Shown here: positions 1-9,205 of the stretch, in pieces
How positions within the stretch are numbered: position 1 is the first letter of the stretch
Layout: the number at the start of each line of letters is the position of its first letter
Source: Microbacterium esteraromaticum
GTDB lineage: Bacteria; Actinomycetota; Actinomycetes; Actinomycetales; Microbacteriaceae
NCBI RefSeq assembly: GCF_016907315.1
Contig: NZ_JAFBBS010000001.1
Coordinates: 248,001 to 312,000, forward strand
Length of the DNA: 64,000 nt
Reading direction: 5' to 3'
Made by a program: the position numbers and the translations under genes
The notes under the pieces: generated by a model
Told to the model about the DNA's origin: nothing
The model's database searches: none
The model's input: only the letters and a program-made list of their open reading frames with translations

Positions 1-755
1 TCCACACGCGTCAGCTCCCAGCGCGACGTTGATTCTACGAACACCCCCGCGCGGTGCAGCGCTCGCAGCAGCCGCGAAGGGCTGTCGGGATTCAGCGCCG
101 GATCATCGAGATGCCGCCCGATCTCGGCTGCGAGAGCGGCCATGCGCGCGGGGCGCGCGCCACGCATCGGGCGCGAGCCGAGCTGCTGTTCGAGGATCCG
201 GTGGTGGGCTGCGGTGCTCCACGGCAGGCCGGCCGCCGTCATCTCCTCGGCGATGAGGGCGCCGGTCGACTCCGCCGCGCACAGCAGGGCCAGGCGCGAA
301 TCGGGCGCCGTCCCGAGTGCCGTCAGCTGCGCGCGCCATTGGCTGCGCACCTCGATCAGGTCGTCGTGCCGCTCCGCCTCGGCATCGCCGACATCGAAGA
401 GCCCCGGCTGAGCGAAGGCATCGTCGACATCGTCGGTGCGGATCCAACGGCGTGACGCCGGCAGCGGCTCGGGCAGCGACGCGGTGTCACGCAGAATCGC
501 GTGGCAGAGCAGCAGATCATGCGCCCGGCGCAGTCGGATCCCTTCCGCCAGGAGCGGAGGGTAGAAGGTGCGCAGGCTCCGGACGGTCCATCGGGGCGAG
601 AGCTGTGCCTCGAGCTCGCCCACTCGCAGCGCGAGAGCGTCGTCGGCGACGTGACTGAGCACAGGCTCCGCGTCGGCCTGCGCATAGAGGGCGATGACCC
701 AGCCACCGCCGTCGCGCGCTACCAGGGCGTGCGAGGGCTCAGGCGGTCGGGTCAC
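1..755 (-). CDS. Bifunctional 3'-5' exonuclease/DNA polymerase, family A (N-terminal part; C-terminus beyond window)
   Basis: The minus frame is open from a GTG at 755 to the window edge, about 251 codons. The stretch LRRAHDLLLCHAILR at residues 75-89, preceded by RTFYPPLLAEGI, resembles the exonuclease-like N-terminal part of the actinobacterial PolA-like proteins annotated as bifunctional 3'-5' exonuclease/DNA polymerase. The family joins an exonuclease-like domain to a family A polymerase domain and is distinct from replicative PolA with its 5' nuclease. The polymerase motifs lie off the window, so the call rests on the N-terminal pattern only. It lies 70 bp downstream of the zinc-ribbon gene on the same strand and may be cotranscribed with it. 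Confidence 0.7.
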   Translation of the reverse strand, partial: MTRPPEPSHALVARDGGGWVIALYAQADAEPVLSHVADDALALRVGELEAQLSPRWTVRSLRTFYPPLLAEGIRLRRAHDLLLCHAILRDTASLPEPLPASRRWIRTDDVDDAFAQPGLFDVGDAEAERHDDLIEVRSQWRAQLTALGTAPDSRLALLCAAESTGALIAEEMTAAGLPWSTAAHHRILEQQLGSRPMRGARPARMAALAAEIGRHLDDPALNPDSPSRLLRALHRAGVFVESTSRWELTRV

Positions 756-825
756 AGCATCCGGTCTATCACCGGCATCCGACGTCGACGACGTTCTGAC
801 GACCGGCGAAGCGAGCGGACGCTCG

Positions 826-1560
826 TCACAGACCGGACTCCTCGGTGCGCACGAGGATCCCACCGCACTCGGGGCAGGACACGACATCGTCGGCGGCAGC
901 GGCGCGCACGGCGTTCAACTCGCTGCCTGCGAGCACCATCTGGCATCCCTCGCAGATGCGGCGGCGCAGCAGACCGACTCCGATGCCGCCGCGCGCGGCG
1001 CGGCGCGTGTACTCGGCGAGCAGCTCGGCTGGCACGCTCTCGGCGATCGCGGCGCGGTCACGGGTGAGGTGCTCACCTTCGTTCGCCGCGGCTGCCATGT
1101 CGGCCTTCGCGGACGCCGTCAGCTTCGCGCCCTCCGCCTGCGTCTGATCGATGAGCGCCTGCTGCGCGTCGACGGCTGCCTGAGCCTCTTCGACGCGGCC
1201 CATCACATCGAGCTCGGTGTCTTCGAGCATCGAGATCCGGCGTCCGAGGCTCTCGATCTCGTTCTCGAGCGCCTGCGCCTGCTTCGGATCGGTCGCCACA
1301 GCCAGACGCTCCGCGTCCTTGTCACGGCGCTGCGCTGCCAGAGCGACATCCGATTCGAGGCGGGCCAGCTCAGCCTTGGCGTCGTCGAGCACGCCGGCCA
1401 ACGCCGTCAGCTCGCCGAGCTGCCGCTGACGCACGGCGGCGAGCTCATTGATCCGCGCTCCCTGCGTCGGCGTGGTGCGCGCGCGCTCTGTCTGAGCGAT
1501 CCGCCTGTCGAGGTCGGCGATGTCGAGAAGGCGGCGCTGGTGCTCGGGACTGGCTTTCAC
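826..1560 (-). CDS. C4-type zinc ribbon, coiled-coil protein (CT398/YbgI-associated family)
   Basis: This 244-residue protein has a long charged helical body from about residue 5 to 170, predicted coiled coil and rich in Ala, Glu, Gln and Arg. A C-terminal zinc ribbon follows with two CxxC knuckles, ICEGC and SCPEC. The family is widespread in actinobacteria and often sits near RNase H or Nif3-like genes; its role is not established, and nucleic-acid or protein binding is inferred from the ribbon. The GTG start is supported by a TAGATT hexamer ending 6 nt upstream with no Shine-Dalgarno sequence, so the mRNA is probably leaderless. Confidence 0.85.
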   Translation of the reverse strand: MKASPEHQRRLLDIADLDRRIAQTERARTTPTQGARINELAAVRQRQLGELTALAGVLDDAKAELARLESDVALAAQRRDKDAERLAVATDPKQAQALENEIESLGRRISMLEDTELDVMGRVEEAQAAVDAQQALIDQTQAEGAKLTASAKADMAAAANEGEHLTRDRAAIAESVPAELLAEYTRRAARGGIGVGLLRRRICEGCQMVLAGSELNAVRAAAADDVVSCPECGGILVRTEESGL

Positions 1561-1566
1561 CCCTCA

Positions 1567-1572
1567 AATCTA
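1567..1572 (-). promoter_or_regulatory. -10 hexamer TAGATT, leaderless start of zinc-ribbon gene
   Basis: TAGATT on the minus strand is followed by a 6-nt spacer and then the GTG at 1560. This places the transcription start on the start codon. Confidence 0.6.
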
Positions 1573-1597
1573 GCTGTTGCCGATGTCAGGCTCTACG

Positions 1598-2020
1598 TCA
1601 GGCAAGCCGGGCGTCAGGCGACCGGCTGCCTCCGACGATGCCGTCGACGTAGAGCCACAGCCGAGTCTCGCGCACGAAGGTGCTGCGCTCGCGCAGGCTT
1701 CCACGCCCCTCGGCTCCCCGGTAGAACGCCTCGAACTCCACGATGCCGTGGTCGTCGAACGGACCGCCGAGCTGCTGATACAGGATGTCGAGACGCTGCC
1801 ATCTCACGTCGTCGTCGAGGTCGAGCCGTTCGGGACGCGTCGAAGGGTGCCAGGTGCGCAGCAGATGCTGCGCATCCCCGACCGCGAACGCGGTGAAGCG
1901 GGAGCGCATCAGCCGGACCGCGGTCGGGGCCGCACCGGATGCCAGCACGGGGCCGCAGCACGAACCGAACACGTCACCGCTGGCGCAGGGGCAGCGCTGA
2001 TCGCTTGCGGGTGTCGACAT
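1598..2020 (-). CDS. YchJ family protein (UPF0225) with N-terminal SEC-C-like cysteine motif
   Basis: The protein has 140 residues. It opens with a cysteine cluster, CPCASGDVFGSCCG at residues 10-23, of the SEC-C/YchJ type that can bind zinc. The YchJ core follows, with RLMRSRFTAFAVGDAQHLLRT and a later segment matching the family pattern V-F-AFYRG and RLWLYVDG. The family fold is NTF2-like; no enzymatic role is established. It is transcribed away from the aldo/keto reductase gene at 2096 with a 75-bp divergent intergenic region. Confidence 0.85.
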   Translation of the reverse strand: MSTPASDQRCPCASGDVFGSCCGPVLASGAAPTAVRLMRSRFTAFAVGDAQHLLRTWHPSTRPERLDLDDDVRWQRLDILYQQLGGPFDDHGIVEFEAFYRGAEGRGSLRERSTFVRETRLWLYVDGIVGGSRSPDARLA

Positions 2021-2059
2021 GCGTCCATGCTGTCACGGAGCCGACGTCGTCAGCGGTCG

Positions 2060-2088
2060 TAGGCTAGCGGTGACCGACGATCCGGAGG
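2060..2088 (+). promoter_or_regulatory. Promoter -10 (TAGGCT) and strong RBS of the aldo/keto reductase gene
   Basis: TAGGCT lies at 2060-2065 and GGAGGA at 2083-2088, 7 nt before the ATG at 2096. The leader would be about 25 nt, so this is an ordinary leadered promoter, unlike many neighbours. Confidence 0.5.
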
Positions 2089-2095
2089 ATTCCCC

Positions 2096-2935
2096 ATGAC
2101 CGCTGTTCCCGTCTTCACCGCCCACAACGGATTCCGGCTGCCCGCCGTCGGCCTCGGCACCTACCGGCTCAACGGGGAGGACGGTGCACGCTCCGTCGCC
2201 GCGGCGATCGAGCTCGGGTACCGCCTGATCGACTCGGCGTTCAACTACGAGAACGAGGGTGCCGTTGGCGCCGGCGTCCGGGCATCCGGTGTCGACCGGT
2301 CCGAGATCATCGTGACGACGAAGCTGCCAGGCCGACACCATGAGACGTCGAAAGCACGCACGAGCATCGAGGAGAGCCGGTTCCGCCTCGGCCTCGACGC
2401 CACGGATCTGCACCTCATCCACTGGCCGAATCCGAGCGCCGGCAGGTACGAGCAGGCATGGCAGGCGCTGGTCGACGCTCAGCAGCGAGGCACGGTGCGC
2501 CACATCGGCGTGTCGAACTTCCTGCCCGAGCACCTCGATCGCATCGAGGCGGCATCGGGCGTCCGGCCCGTCGTGAATCAGATCGAGGTGCACCCCTACT
2601 TCCCGCAGGAGGAGGCGCTCGCGTTGCACGCCGAGCGGGGGATCCTCACGGAGGCGTGGTCTCCGCTCGGGCGCGCCCGCGAGGTCGTGAATGAGCCGGT
2701 GATCACGGAGATCGCCGATAGCCACGGCATCTCCCCCGTGCAGGCGATCGTCGCCTGGCACGTCGCCCGAGGCACGGTGTCGATTCCCAAGGCATCGTCG
2801 CCCGAGCATCAGCGCACGAACCTCGAGGCGGCAGCGATCGTGCTCGATGCGGCCGAGGTCGAGGCCATCACCGCGCTCGGCCGCCCGGGCGGACGGCTCT
2901 TCGACGCCGATCCGGCCACCCACGAGGAGATGTGA
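2096..2935 (+). CDS. Aldo/keto reductase
   Basis: This is an NAD(P)H-dependent oxidoreductase of 279 residues, the usual length for the (beta/alpha)8 AKR family. The catalytic tetrad is visible: Asp46 and Tyr51 in LIDSAFNYEN, Lys76 in VTTKLPG and His109 in LHLIHWPN. The cofactor-binding C-terminal loop SIPKASSPEHQRTN is present. It resembles the AKR5 group (2,5-diketo-gluconate reductase/YvgN-like), whose members reduce small aldehydes and ketones; the substrate cannot be read from sequence. It is monocistronic, with a clear GGAGGA ribosome binding site. Confidence 0.9.
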   Translation: MTAVPVFTAHNGFRLPAVGLGTYRLNGEDGARSVAAAIELGYRLIDSAFNYENEGAVGAGVRASGVDRSEIIVTTKLPGRHHETSKARTSIEESRFRLGLDATDLHLIHWPNPSAGRYEQAWQALVDAQQRGTVRHIGVSNFLPEHLDRIEAASGVRPVVNQIEVHPYFPQEEALALHAERGILTEAWSPLGRAREVVNEPVITEIADSHGISPVQAIVAWHVARGTVSIPKASSPEHQRTNLEAAAIVLDAAEVEAITALGRPGGRLFDADPATHEEM

Positions 2936-3045
2936 CACTCACCTCGACGTCCACCGCCCGACAGCGGATCCGGTCGCGGTTCCCGACGACCCGTCGTTCG
3001 GCTCCGTATCGGCGCTTCCCGACGGGTGAGCAGGTCGCCGCCTCG

Positions 3046-3051
3046 TATACT
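3046..3051 (+). promoter_or_regulatory. -10 hexamer TATACT, leaderless start of the acyltransferase gene
   Basis: TATACT ends 7 nt before the ATG at 3059 and there is no Shine-Dalgarno sequence. This selects 3059 over the in-frame GTG at 3026. Confidence 0.65.
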
Positions 3052-3058
3052 GACGCGG

Positions 3059-4174
3059 ATGTCTGAGCACAGCGAGCCCCCCGTCACGCCGACCCCCCTC
3101 ACCCGCGCCGAGGCCCGGCGCTCCGGCGCGACCCCGCCCGCCGCGGAGCCGACGGTCCCGCCCACGACGCAACCGGGTCGCGGCGCAGACATCAGCCGCG
3201 CCCTCGAACGTCACGACCGTCGCATCGGCTGGATGGACCTGCTGCGAGGCCTGTCGATCCTGCTCGTGATCCTGCATCACAGCACTCAGATCGTCGCCTA
3301 CCGCATCGACGAGGTTCCTGCGTTCTTCGAGTTCCTCAGCGCGTTCTTCGCACCGTTCCGCATGCCGATGCTGATGTTCCTGTCGGGGCTGCTCGTCGCC
3401 GGATCCCTGAACGCCCCGACCGGCAAGTACGTATGGGGCAAGGTGCGCCGCATCGTGTGGCCGATCATCGTGTGGACGTTCATCTACACGGCGTCCCAGC
3501 TGGTCGCCGACCCCGGCCTGAAGCACATGCCGTGGGAACCCGGTTTCTGGGACACCTACCTGTGGTTCATGCAGTTCATCTTCGCGTACTACATCGTCGC
3601 GCTGCTGCTGAAGTGGGTGCCGGCGTGGGTGATGGTCGCGGTGCCGTTCGCCGCGATGTTCCTGATCCCCGCCGACCTCGAGCTGCTTCAGCGCTTCTTC
3701 TACCTGATGCCCTTCTTCTTCCTCGGCGCGTTCATCGAGAAGCACTGGGATCAGTACGCCCGGGTGCTGAGCGTGCCGCTCGCGGCTGCCCTCGCCATCA
3801 TCCCGATCGGCGTCGCCCTGTACTCGGGCTTCATCGACCCGCTCTGGTACGAGCCGCTCTCCGCACTGCCCGCGATGCTCGGCATCCTGATCCTGGTGCG
3901 GCTCACAGCCGCCGCCCCCGAGGTCGGATGGCTCGCACCGGTGCGCTTCGTCGGGCAGTACTCGCTGATCTACTACGTCGCCCACTACCCCGTCTTCGCA
4001 GCCCTCGGCTGGCTGGCCGCGAAGGCCGGCATCACGAACCCCGGGCTGGGTCTCGTGATCATCTTCACCGTGACGGTCGCGATCGCGACCGGATTCGCTC
4101 TGATCGGCCGGCGGATGCCCGTGAGCCTGCTCTTCGAGCTTCCGCGTCGGATCGGTCCGTCGAAGCGGACATGA
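3059..4174 (+). CDS. Membrane-bound acyltransferase, acyltransferase 3 family
   Basis: This is an integral membrane acyltransferase of 371 residues. A Pro/Thr-rich cytoplasmic N-terminus (about 1-55) precedes GWMDLLRGLSILLVILHH, the family signature with the catalytic histidine region at His73-74. About ten hydrophobic segments follow to residue 365. Family members move acyl groups from acyl-CoA onto extracytoplasmic glycans or lipids; the acceptor here is unknown. The stop overlaps the ATG of the next gene (ATGA, 4171-4174), so the two are translationally coupled and probably work on the same envelope structure. Confidence 0.85.
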   Translation: MSEHSEPPVTPTPLTRAEARRSGATPPAAEPTVPPTTQPGRGADISRALERHDRRIGWMDLLRGLSILLVILHHSTQIVAYRIDEVPAFFEFLSAFFAPFRMPMLMFLSGLLVAGSLNAPTGKYVWGKVRRIVWPIIVWTFIYTASQLVADPGLKHMPWEPGFWDTYLWFMQFIFAYYIVALLLKWVPAWVMVAVPFAAMFLIPADLELLQRFFYLMPFFFLGAFIEKHWDQYARVLSVPLAAALAIIPIGVALYSGFIDPLWYEPLSALPAMLGILILVRLTAAAPEVGWLAPVRFVGQYSLIYYVAHYPVFAALGWLAAKAGITNPGLGLVIIFTVTVAIATGFALIGRRMPVSLLFELPRRIGPSKRT

Positions 4175-4905
4175 CCTTCTTCGAGCAGGTTCCGGGTCCT
4201 TCGCCCTCATCGCGCTCGCAGCGGCCCGGTGCTCGCGGCGTTCCGACCGCCGTCCTGCTCGTGATCATGGCCGCGGTGACCGTCGGCGGTCTGTGGCTGA
4301 TGTCGGAGGACGCCAAGTCCGACGAGCCGCTCCTCAGCCGCATCCTGCCCGGTATCTTCCCCGCCGCCCCGGAGATGACGACCGACTTCGCGGAGCTGGC
4401 CGACCGGATGACTCTCACCGCCGAGGGCCGGGAGGTGCTCGCATCGACGCAGCCGCGGTTCGTCGATGCGGCGGAGCTCGATGATCTGTGCGGCAGCAAC
4501 TCCCACGGTGTCGACGACGGCACCATCCTCGGCTGCTTCACGGGCTTCTCGGACTCGCGCGCGCAGGACCGCATCGTGATCCTCGAACCGACGGACGAAT
4601 GGGTGGCGCAGTCGCTGCTGACGACGACTGCTCACGAGCTTCTGCATGCCGTGTACGCGCACATGCCCGAGGACGAACAGGCTCACGTGGCCGATCTCGT
4701 GGCGGCTGCGACCGCGCGCATCCCCGCCGAAGACCCCGTGCACGAGCAGATCGCCGCATCCATGGGCGGAAACGAGCAGAACCGCGCCACCGAGCAGTTC
4801 GCCTATCTCGGCTCGCAGGTTCCACTCGACGCGCATCACGATGCGGAGCTCGAGCAGATCTACGCGCAGACCTTCGAAGACAGGTCGGTGCTTCTGAGCC
4901 GGTGA
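4171..4905 (+). CDS. Putative membrane-anchored HExxH metalloprotease
   Basis: The 244-residue protein has one predicted transmembrane helix (about 26-44), then an extracytoplasmic domain. TTAHELLHAVYAHM contains HELLH at 155-159, a zinc metallopeptidase motif, and Glu208 in TEQFAYLG is a possible third ligand in gluzincin fashion. Cys107 and Cys122 could form a disulfide. I do not recognise a named family beyond this motif. Four-base overlap with the upstream acyltransferase gene argues for a joint role at the cell surface. Protease activity is inferred from the motif alone. Confidence 0.7.
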   Translation: MTFFEQVPGPSPSSRSQRPGARGVPTAVLLVIMAAVTVGGLWLMSEDAKSDEPLLSRILPGIFPAAPEMTTDFAELADRMTLTAEGREVLASTQPRFVDAAELDDLCGSNSHGVDDGTILGCFTGFSDSRAQDRIVILEPTDEWVAQSLLTTTAHELLHAVYAHMPEDEQAHVADLVAAATARIPAEDPVHEQIAASMGGNEQNRATEQFAYLGSQVPLDAHHDAELEQIYAQTFEDRSVLLSR

Positions 4906-4912
4906 ATCACGG

Positions 4913-4985
4913 TGGGCCCTGCCGGGATCGAACCGACGACATCCACGGTGTAAACGTGGCGCTCTACCAGCTGAGCTAAAGGCCC
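4913..4985 (-). tRNA. tRNA-Val (anticodon UAC)
   Basis: A complete cloverleaf reads on the minus strand. The acceptor GGGCCTT pairs with AGGGCCC with one G-U, the D-arm is GCTC/GAGC, and the anticodon stem is CCACG/CGTGG with loop TTTACAC giving UAC. The T-arm carries the usual GGTTCGATCCC core. The discriminator is A and a full CCA is not encoded. It sits between the metalloprotease gene and aceE. Confidence 0.93.
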
Positions 4986-5138
4986 TGGTACCCACATTCT
5001 ACGGTGCGGAATATGAAGAACCCGTCATCGGAACGGATATAGGCTGAGCACAGCGCGTGTTGTGCAGAGCCGACAAGGCTCCCCCACGCCGCATCCCGTT
5101 TCCTTGGCACGACCTGCCAGCTTGACGAAAGGCTCCAC

Positions 5139-7865
5139 GTGACCGTCCACGATCAGGATCCGTACTCCCAGGCACCTCTGGACAGCGACCCGGAGGAAAC
5201 CGGCGAGTGGCAGCAGTCACTCGACGAGCTGGTGGACGCGAAGGGTCCCGGCCGCGGCCGGGAGATCATGCTCAGCCTTCTGAAGCGCTCGAAGGAGCGT
5301 CACCTCGGCGTGCCGATGGTGCCGACCACCGACTACATCAACACGATCGCGGCCGAGAACGAGCCCGAGTTCCCCGGCGACGAGGAGATCGAGCGCCGCT
5401 ACCGTCACTGGATCCGCTGGAACGCCGCAGTCACCGTGCACCGCGCACAGCGCCCCGGAATCGGGGTCGGCGGACACATCTCCACCTACGCCGGAGCCGC
5501 ATCGCTGTACGAAGTCGGCTTCAACCACTTCTTCCGTGGCCAGGACCACCCGAGCGGCGGCGACCAGGTCTTCATCCAGGGCCACGCCTCTCCCGGCATC
5601 TACGCCCGGTCGTTCCTCGAGGGCCGGTTGAGCGAGGCCGACATGGACGGCTTCCGCCAGGAGAAGTCGCACGAGGGCAGCGCCCTCCCGTCGTACCCCC
5701 ACCCGCGCTCGATGCCGCACTACTGGCAGTTCCCCACCGTGTCGATGGGCCTCGGGCCGATCAACGCGATCTACCAGGCGCAGGCCAACAAGTACCTCAC
5801 CAATCGCGGCATCAAGGACACCGGCGACCAGCACGTCTGGGCGTTCCTCGGCGACGGCGAGATGGACGAGGTCGAGAGCCGCGGTCAGCTGCAGGTGGCG
5901 GCGAACGAGGGCCTCGACAACCTCACCTTCGTGATCAACTGCAACCTGCAGCGTCTCGACGGCCCCGTGCGAGGCAACGGGAAGATCATCCAGGAGCTCG
6001 AGTCGTTCTTCCGCGGTGCGGGCTGGAACGTCATCAAGGTCATCTGGGGCCGTGAGTGGGACGACCTGCTCGCCCGCGACACCGATGGCGCGCTGCTCAA
6101 CATCATGAACGCGACCCCTGACGGCGACTACCAGACCTACAAGGCGGAGTCGGGTGCGTACATCCGCGAGAACTTCTTCGGACGCGACGAGCGCGCCGCA
6201 GCACTGGTCAAGGACCTCTCCGACGACGACATCTGGCACCTCCGTCGCGGCGGCCACGACTACCGCAAGGTCTACGCGGCCTACAAGTCGGCCGTGGAGC
6301 ACAAGGGTCAGCCCACCGTCATCCTCGCGAAGACCGTCAAGGGCTACGGCCTCGGACCGCACTTCGAGGGTCGCAACGCGACCCACCAGATGAAGAAGAT
6401 GACGCTGGACAACCTCAAGACGTTCCGCGACACCATGCAGATCCCGATCACGGATGCGCAGCTGGAAGAGAACCCGTACCTGCCCCCGTACTACCACCCG
6501 GGTCAGGACGACGAGACCATCCAGTACATGCTCGAGCGCCGCCGCAACCTGGGTGGTCTGCTGCCCGAGCGCCGCACGAACCACACGTCGATCTCGCTCC
6601 CCGAGGAGTCGACCTATGCGCTGCCGCGCAAGGGGTCCGGAACGCAGGAGATCGCCACGACGATGGCGTTCGTCCGGCTGCTGAAGGATCTGCTTCGCGC
6701 GAAGGACTTCGGCAACCGCATCGTGCCGATCATTCCCGACGAGGCCCGCACGTTCGGTATCGACGCGTACTTCCCGACCGCGAAGATCTACAACCCGAAC
6801 GGCCAGCACTACACCTCGGTCGACCGGCAGCTGCTGCTCGCCTACAAGGAGAGCCCGCAGGGCCAGATCGTGCACGTCGGCATCAACGAGGCCGGGGCCA
6901 TGGCCGCGTTCACGGCGGCGGGCACGTCGTACGCGACGCAGGGCGAGCCGCTGATCCCGATCTACATCTTCTACTCGATGTTCGGCTACCAGCGCACGGG
7001 TGACGCGATGTGGGCTGCGGGCGACCAGATGGCGCGCGGATTCATCATCGGCGCCACCGCGGGGCGCACCACGCTGACGGGCGAAGGCCTTCAGCACGCC
7101 GACGGCCACTCTCCGCTGCTGGCCTCGACGAACCCGGCCACCGTGTCGTACGACCCCGCCTACGGCTACGAGATCGCGCACATCGTGCGCTCGGGTCTCG
7201 AGCGCATGTACGGCGGGTCGCACCCCGACCCCGACGTCATGTACTACATCACGGTCTACAACGAGCCGCTCGTGCAGCCGGCTGAGCCCGAGGACGTGGA
7301 CGTCGACGGAATCATCCGCGGCATCCACCGCATCAAGCCTGGTACGGGTGAGGGCCACAAGGCCCAGCTGTTCGCGTCGGGTGTCGGCGTGCCGTGGGCG
7401 CTCGAGGCGCAGGAGCTGCTGCAGAAGGACTGGGGCGTCAGCGCAGATGTGTGGTCGGTGACCTCGTGGAGCGAGCTGCGCCACGACGGCCTGGCCGTCG
7501 ACGAGCACAACTTCCTGCACCCCGAGGAGGAGCCGCAGACCGCGTACCTGACGCAGAAGCTGCAGGGCGCAGAGGGCCCGGTCGTCGCGGTCAGCGACTT
7601 CATGCACGCCGTGCAGGACCAGATCCGGCCCTGGGTGCCGAACCGGTACTACACGCTCGGAGCCGACGGCTTCGGCTTCTCCGACACGCGCGCCGCGGCT
7701 CGCCGCTTCTTCAAGATCGACGGCCCCTCGATGGTGGTGCGGACGCTCCAGGCGCTGGCCGACGAGGGCAAGGTCGACCGCGCAGTCGTCGGCCAGGCGA
7801 TCGAGAAGTACCGCCTGTTCGACGTGAACGCCGGCACCAGCGGAAACGCGGGCGGCGAGAGCTGA
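5139..7865 (+). CDS. aceE: Pyruvate dehydrogenase E1 component, homodimeric type
   Basis: AceE decarboxylates pyruvate with thiamine diphosphate and passes the acetyl group to the lipoyl domain of E2. The 908-residue length fits the homodimeric family. The diphosphate-binding motif begins GDGEMDE at residues 238-244 and continues to the [12 protein letters not shown] segment. Both transketolase-like halves are present. The GTG start follows GAAAGG at a proper distance. E2 and E3 genes are not in the window, as is common in actinobacteria. Only 4 bp separate it from the FasR-like regulator and no terminator intervenes, linking acetyl-CoA supply to fatty-acid control. Confidence 0.97.
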   Translation: MTVHDQDPYSQAPLDSDPEETGEWQQSLDELVDAKGPGRGREIMLSLLKRSKERHLGVPMVPTTDYINTIAAENEPEFPGDEEIERRYRHWIRWNAAVTVHRAQRPGIGVGGHISTYAGAASLYEVGFNHFFRGQDHPSGGDQVFIQGHASPGIYARSFLEGRLSEADMDGFRQEKSHEGSALPSYPHPRSMPHYWQFPTVSMGLGPINAIYQAQANKYLTNRGIKDTGDQHVWAFLGDGEMDEVESRGQLQVAANEGLDNLTFVINCNLQRLDGPVRGNGKIIQELESFFRGAGWNVIKVIWGREWDDLLARDTDGALLNIMNATPDGDYQTYKAESGAYIRENFFGRDERAAALVKDLSDDDIWHLRRGGHDYRKVYAAYKSAVEHKGQPTVILAKTVKGYGLGPHFEGRNATHQMKKMTLDNLKTFRDTMQIPITDAQLEENPYLPPYYHPGQDDETIQYMLERRRNLGGLLPERRTNHTSISLPEESTYALPRKGSGTQEIATTMAFVRLLKDLLRAKDFGNRIVPIIPDEARTFGIDAYFPTAKIYNPNGQHYTSVDRQLLLAYKESPQGQIVHVGINEAGAMAAFTAAGTSYATQGEPLIPIYIFYSMFGYQRTGDAMWAAGDQMARGFIIGATAGRTTLTGEGLQHADGHSPLLASTNPATVSYDPAYGYEIAHIVRSGLERMYGGSHPDPDVMYYITVYNEPLVQPAEPEDVDVDGIIRGIHRIKPGTGEGHKAQLFASGVGVPWALEAQELLQKDWGVSADVWSVTSWSELRHDGLAVDEHNFLHPEEEPQTAYLTQKLQGAEGPVVAVSDFMHAVQDQIRPWVPNRYYTLGADGFGFSDTRAAARRFFKIDGPSMVVRTLQALADEGKVDRAVVGQAIEKYRLFDVNAGTSGNAGGES

Positions 7866-7869
7866 ACCT

Positions 7870-9084
7870 GTGAGCAGTACCTCTCAGCAGGCCATGGACA
7901 AGGCCGCGACTCTCGCCTGGCTGCGCCGGATCTCCGGTGACATCGCGACGGTGACGATCAAGCGGCTCGAAGACACCCTGCCCTGGTACGCCGACATGCC
8001 ACCGGCCCGACGCTCAGCCGTCGGGCTGGTGGCCCAGGCCGGCATCACCTCGTTCATCCAGTGGTACGAAGACCCCACGTCCACACCGTGGATCGCCGCC
8101 GACATCTTCGCCGCCGCTCCCCGAGAGCTGCTGCGCAGCGTCAGCCTGCAGCAGACGCTGCAGCTGATCCGCGTCACGGTGGAGGTCACGGAAGAACGCG
8201 TCGCCGGTCGCGGCGAGGATCTGCGCGAGGCGATCCTGCTGTACTCGCGCGACGTGGCGTTCGCCTCAGCCGATGTGTATGCGCGCGCCGCCGAGGCGCG
8301 CGGGCTGTGGGATGCCCGGCTCGAGGCGCTCGTGGTCGACTCGATCCTCACCGGTGAGGCCGATGAGGAGCTGCCCAGCCGCATCGCGGCCCTCGGATGG
8401 CACGGCCACGGAGAGGTCTGCGTGATCGTGGGCACTACTCCCCCGCAGTTCGACGTCGACCTCGTGCGACGCACGGCACGGCGCCTGTCGGTCGATGTGC
8501 TTATCGGCGTGCAGGGGTCGCGGCTCGTGCTCGTAATCGGACGCGCACAGGTACCAGGCAAGGAGGACGAGGGCGAGGATCTGCCGTTCAGCGAGATCGC
8601 CCAGCGTCTCGAGCCGTCGTTCGGCCCGGGCTATGTCGTGCTCGGTCCGCCGGTCTCGGCGCTCGTCGACGCCGGTCAGAGCGCGCGTGCGGCTCTCGCG
8701 GGCTTCGCCGTCGCCCGGGCCTGGCGTGGTGCACCCCGCCCCGTCGAGGCCGACGATCTGCTGCCCGAGCGCGCACTCGCCGGTGACACGCTCGCGAAGC
8801 AGACGCTCATCGAGCGGATCTTCCGTCCCCTCCAGGCGCACTCGACGGACCTGGTCACGACCCTGTGGAGCTATCTCGACAACGGCCGCTCCCTCGAGGC
8901 GACCGCGCGGGAGCTGTTTGTGCACCCGAACACGGTGCGATATCGACTCAAGCGGGTGACCGAGGTGATCGGGTGGGACGCGACAGGCCCGCGCGAGGCG
9001 CTGATTCTGCAGACAGCACTCATCCTGGGCTCGATCGGAGCCGCGGAGCCGGCTCGGCGACGAGCGATCCAGCGGCGCCGCTGA
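7870..9084 (+). CDS. fasR: PucR/CdaR-type transcriptional regulator, FasR-like activator of fatty-acid synthesis genes
   Basis: The 404-residue regulator ends in a PucR-type helix-turn-helix, with LEATARELFVHPNTVRYRLKRV near residues 340-370 preceded by a GGDEF-like/CdaR region. Its position directly upstream of fabD-fabH-acpP-fabF matches Streptomyces coelicolor FasR, described as a transcriptional activator of that operon. Orthology is inferred from domain architecture and synteny. The GTG start lies 4 bp after aceE, so it may be read from the aceE promoter. A dyad in the intergenic region before fabD is the obvious candidate target. Confidence 0.8.
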   Translation: MSSTSQQAMDKAATLAWLRRISGDIATVTIKRLEDTLPWYADMPPARRSAVGLVAQAGITSFIQWYEDPTSTPWIAADIFAAAPRELLRSVSLQQTLQLIRVTVEVTEERVAGRGEDLREAILLYSRDVAFASADVYARAAEARGLWDARLEALVVDSILTGEADEELPSRIAALGWHGHGEVCVIVGTTPPQFDVDLVRRTARRLSVDVLIGVQGSRLVLVIGRAQVPGKEDEGEDLPFSEIAQRLEPSFGPGYVVLGPPVSALVDAGQSARAALAGFAVARAWRGAPRPVEADDLLPERALAGDTLAKQTLIERIFRPLQAHSTDLVTTLWSYLDNGRSLEATARELFVHPNTVRYRLKRVTEVIGWDATGPREALILQTALILGSIGAAEPARRRAIQRRR

Positions 9085-9136
9085 GGCTGCCTTCGGTGCC
9101 GTGGCGGACTGCCACGCGCGCGACTGTGCGCCACGC

Positions 9137-9156
9137 ACAATCGATTTGCTGATTGT
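9137..9156. promoter_or_regulatory. Inverted repeat ACAATC-N8-GATTGT upstream of fabD, candidate FasR operator
   Basis: This is a perfect 6-bp dyad in a locally AT-rich patch. If transcription starts at the fabD GTG (9206), its centre is about 59 bp upstream, a usual position for an activator site. Assignment to FasR is inference from context. Confidence 0.5.
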
Positions 9157-9193
9157 TGTGATGTTTCATCCACCGTCTACGGCCGATCGTTGG

Positions 9194-9199
9194 CAGACT
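9194..9199 (+). promoter_or_regulatory. Weak -10 (CAGACT), probable leaderless start of fabD
   Basis: CAGACT keeps the A at position 2 and T at position 6 of the -10 pattern and ends 6 nt before the GTG at 9206. The poor first base fits a promoter that needs an activator. Confidence 0.45.
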
Positions 9200-9205
9200 G
9201 GACTG

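Noticed and set aside
5217..7607. A long minus-strand open frame opposite aceE
   Set aside because: It is a high-GC antisense shadow of aceE: no ribosome site, no family motif, and Arg/Val/Asp-rich composition throughout.
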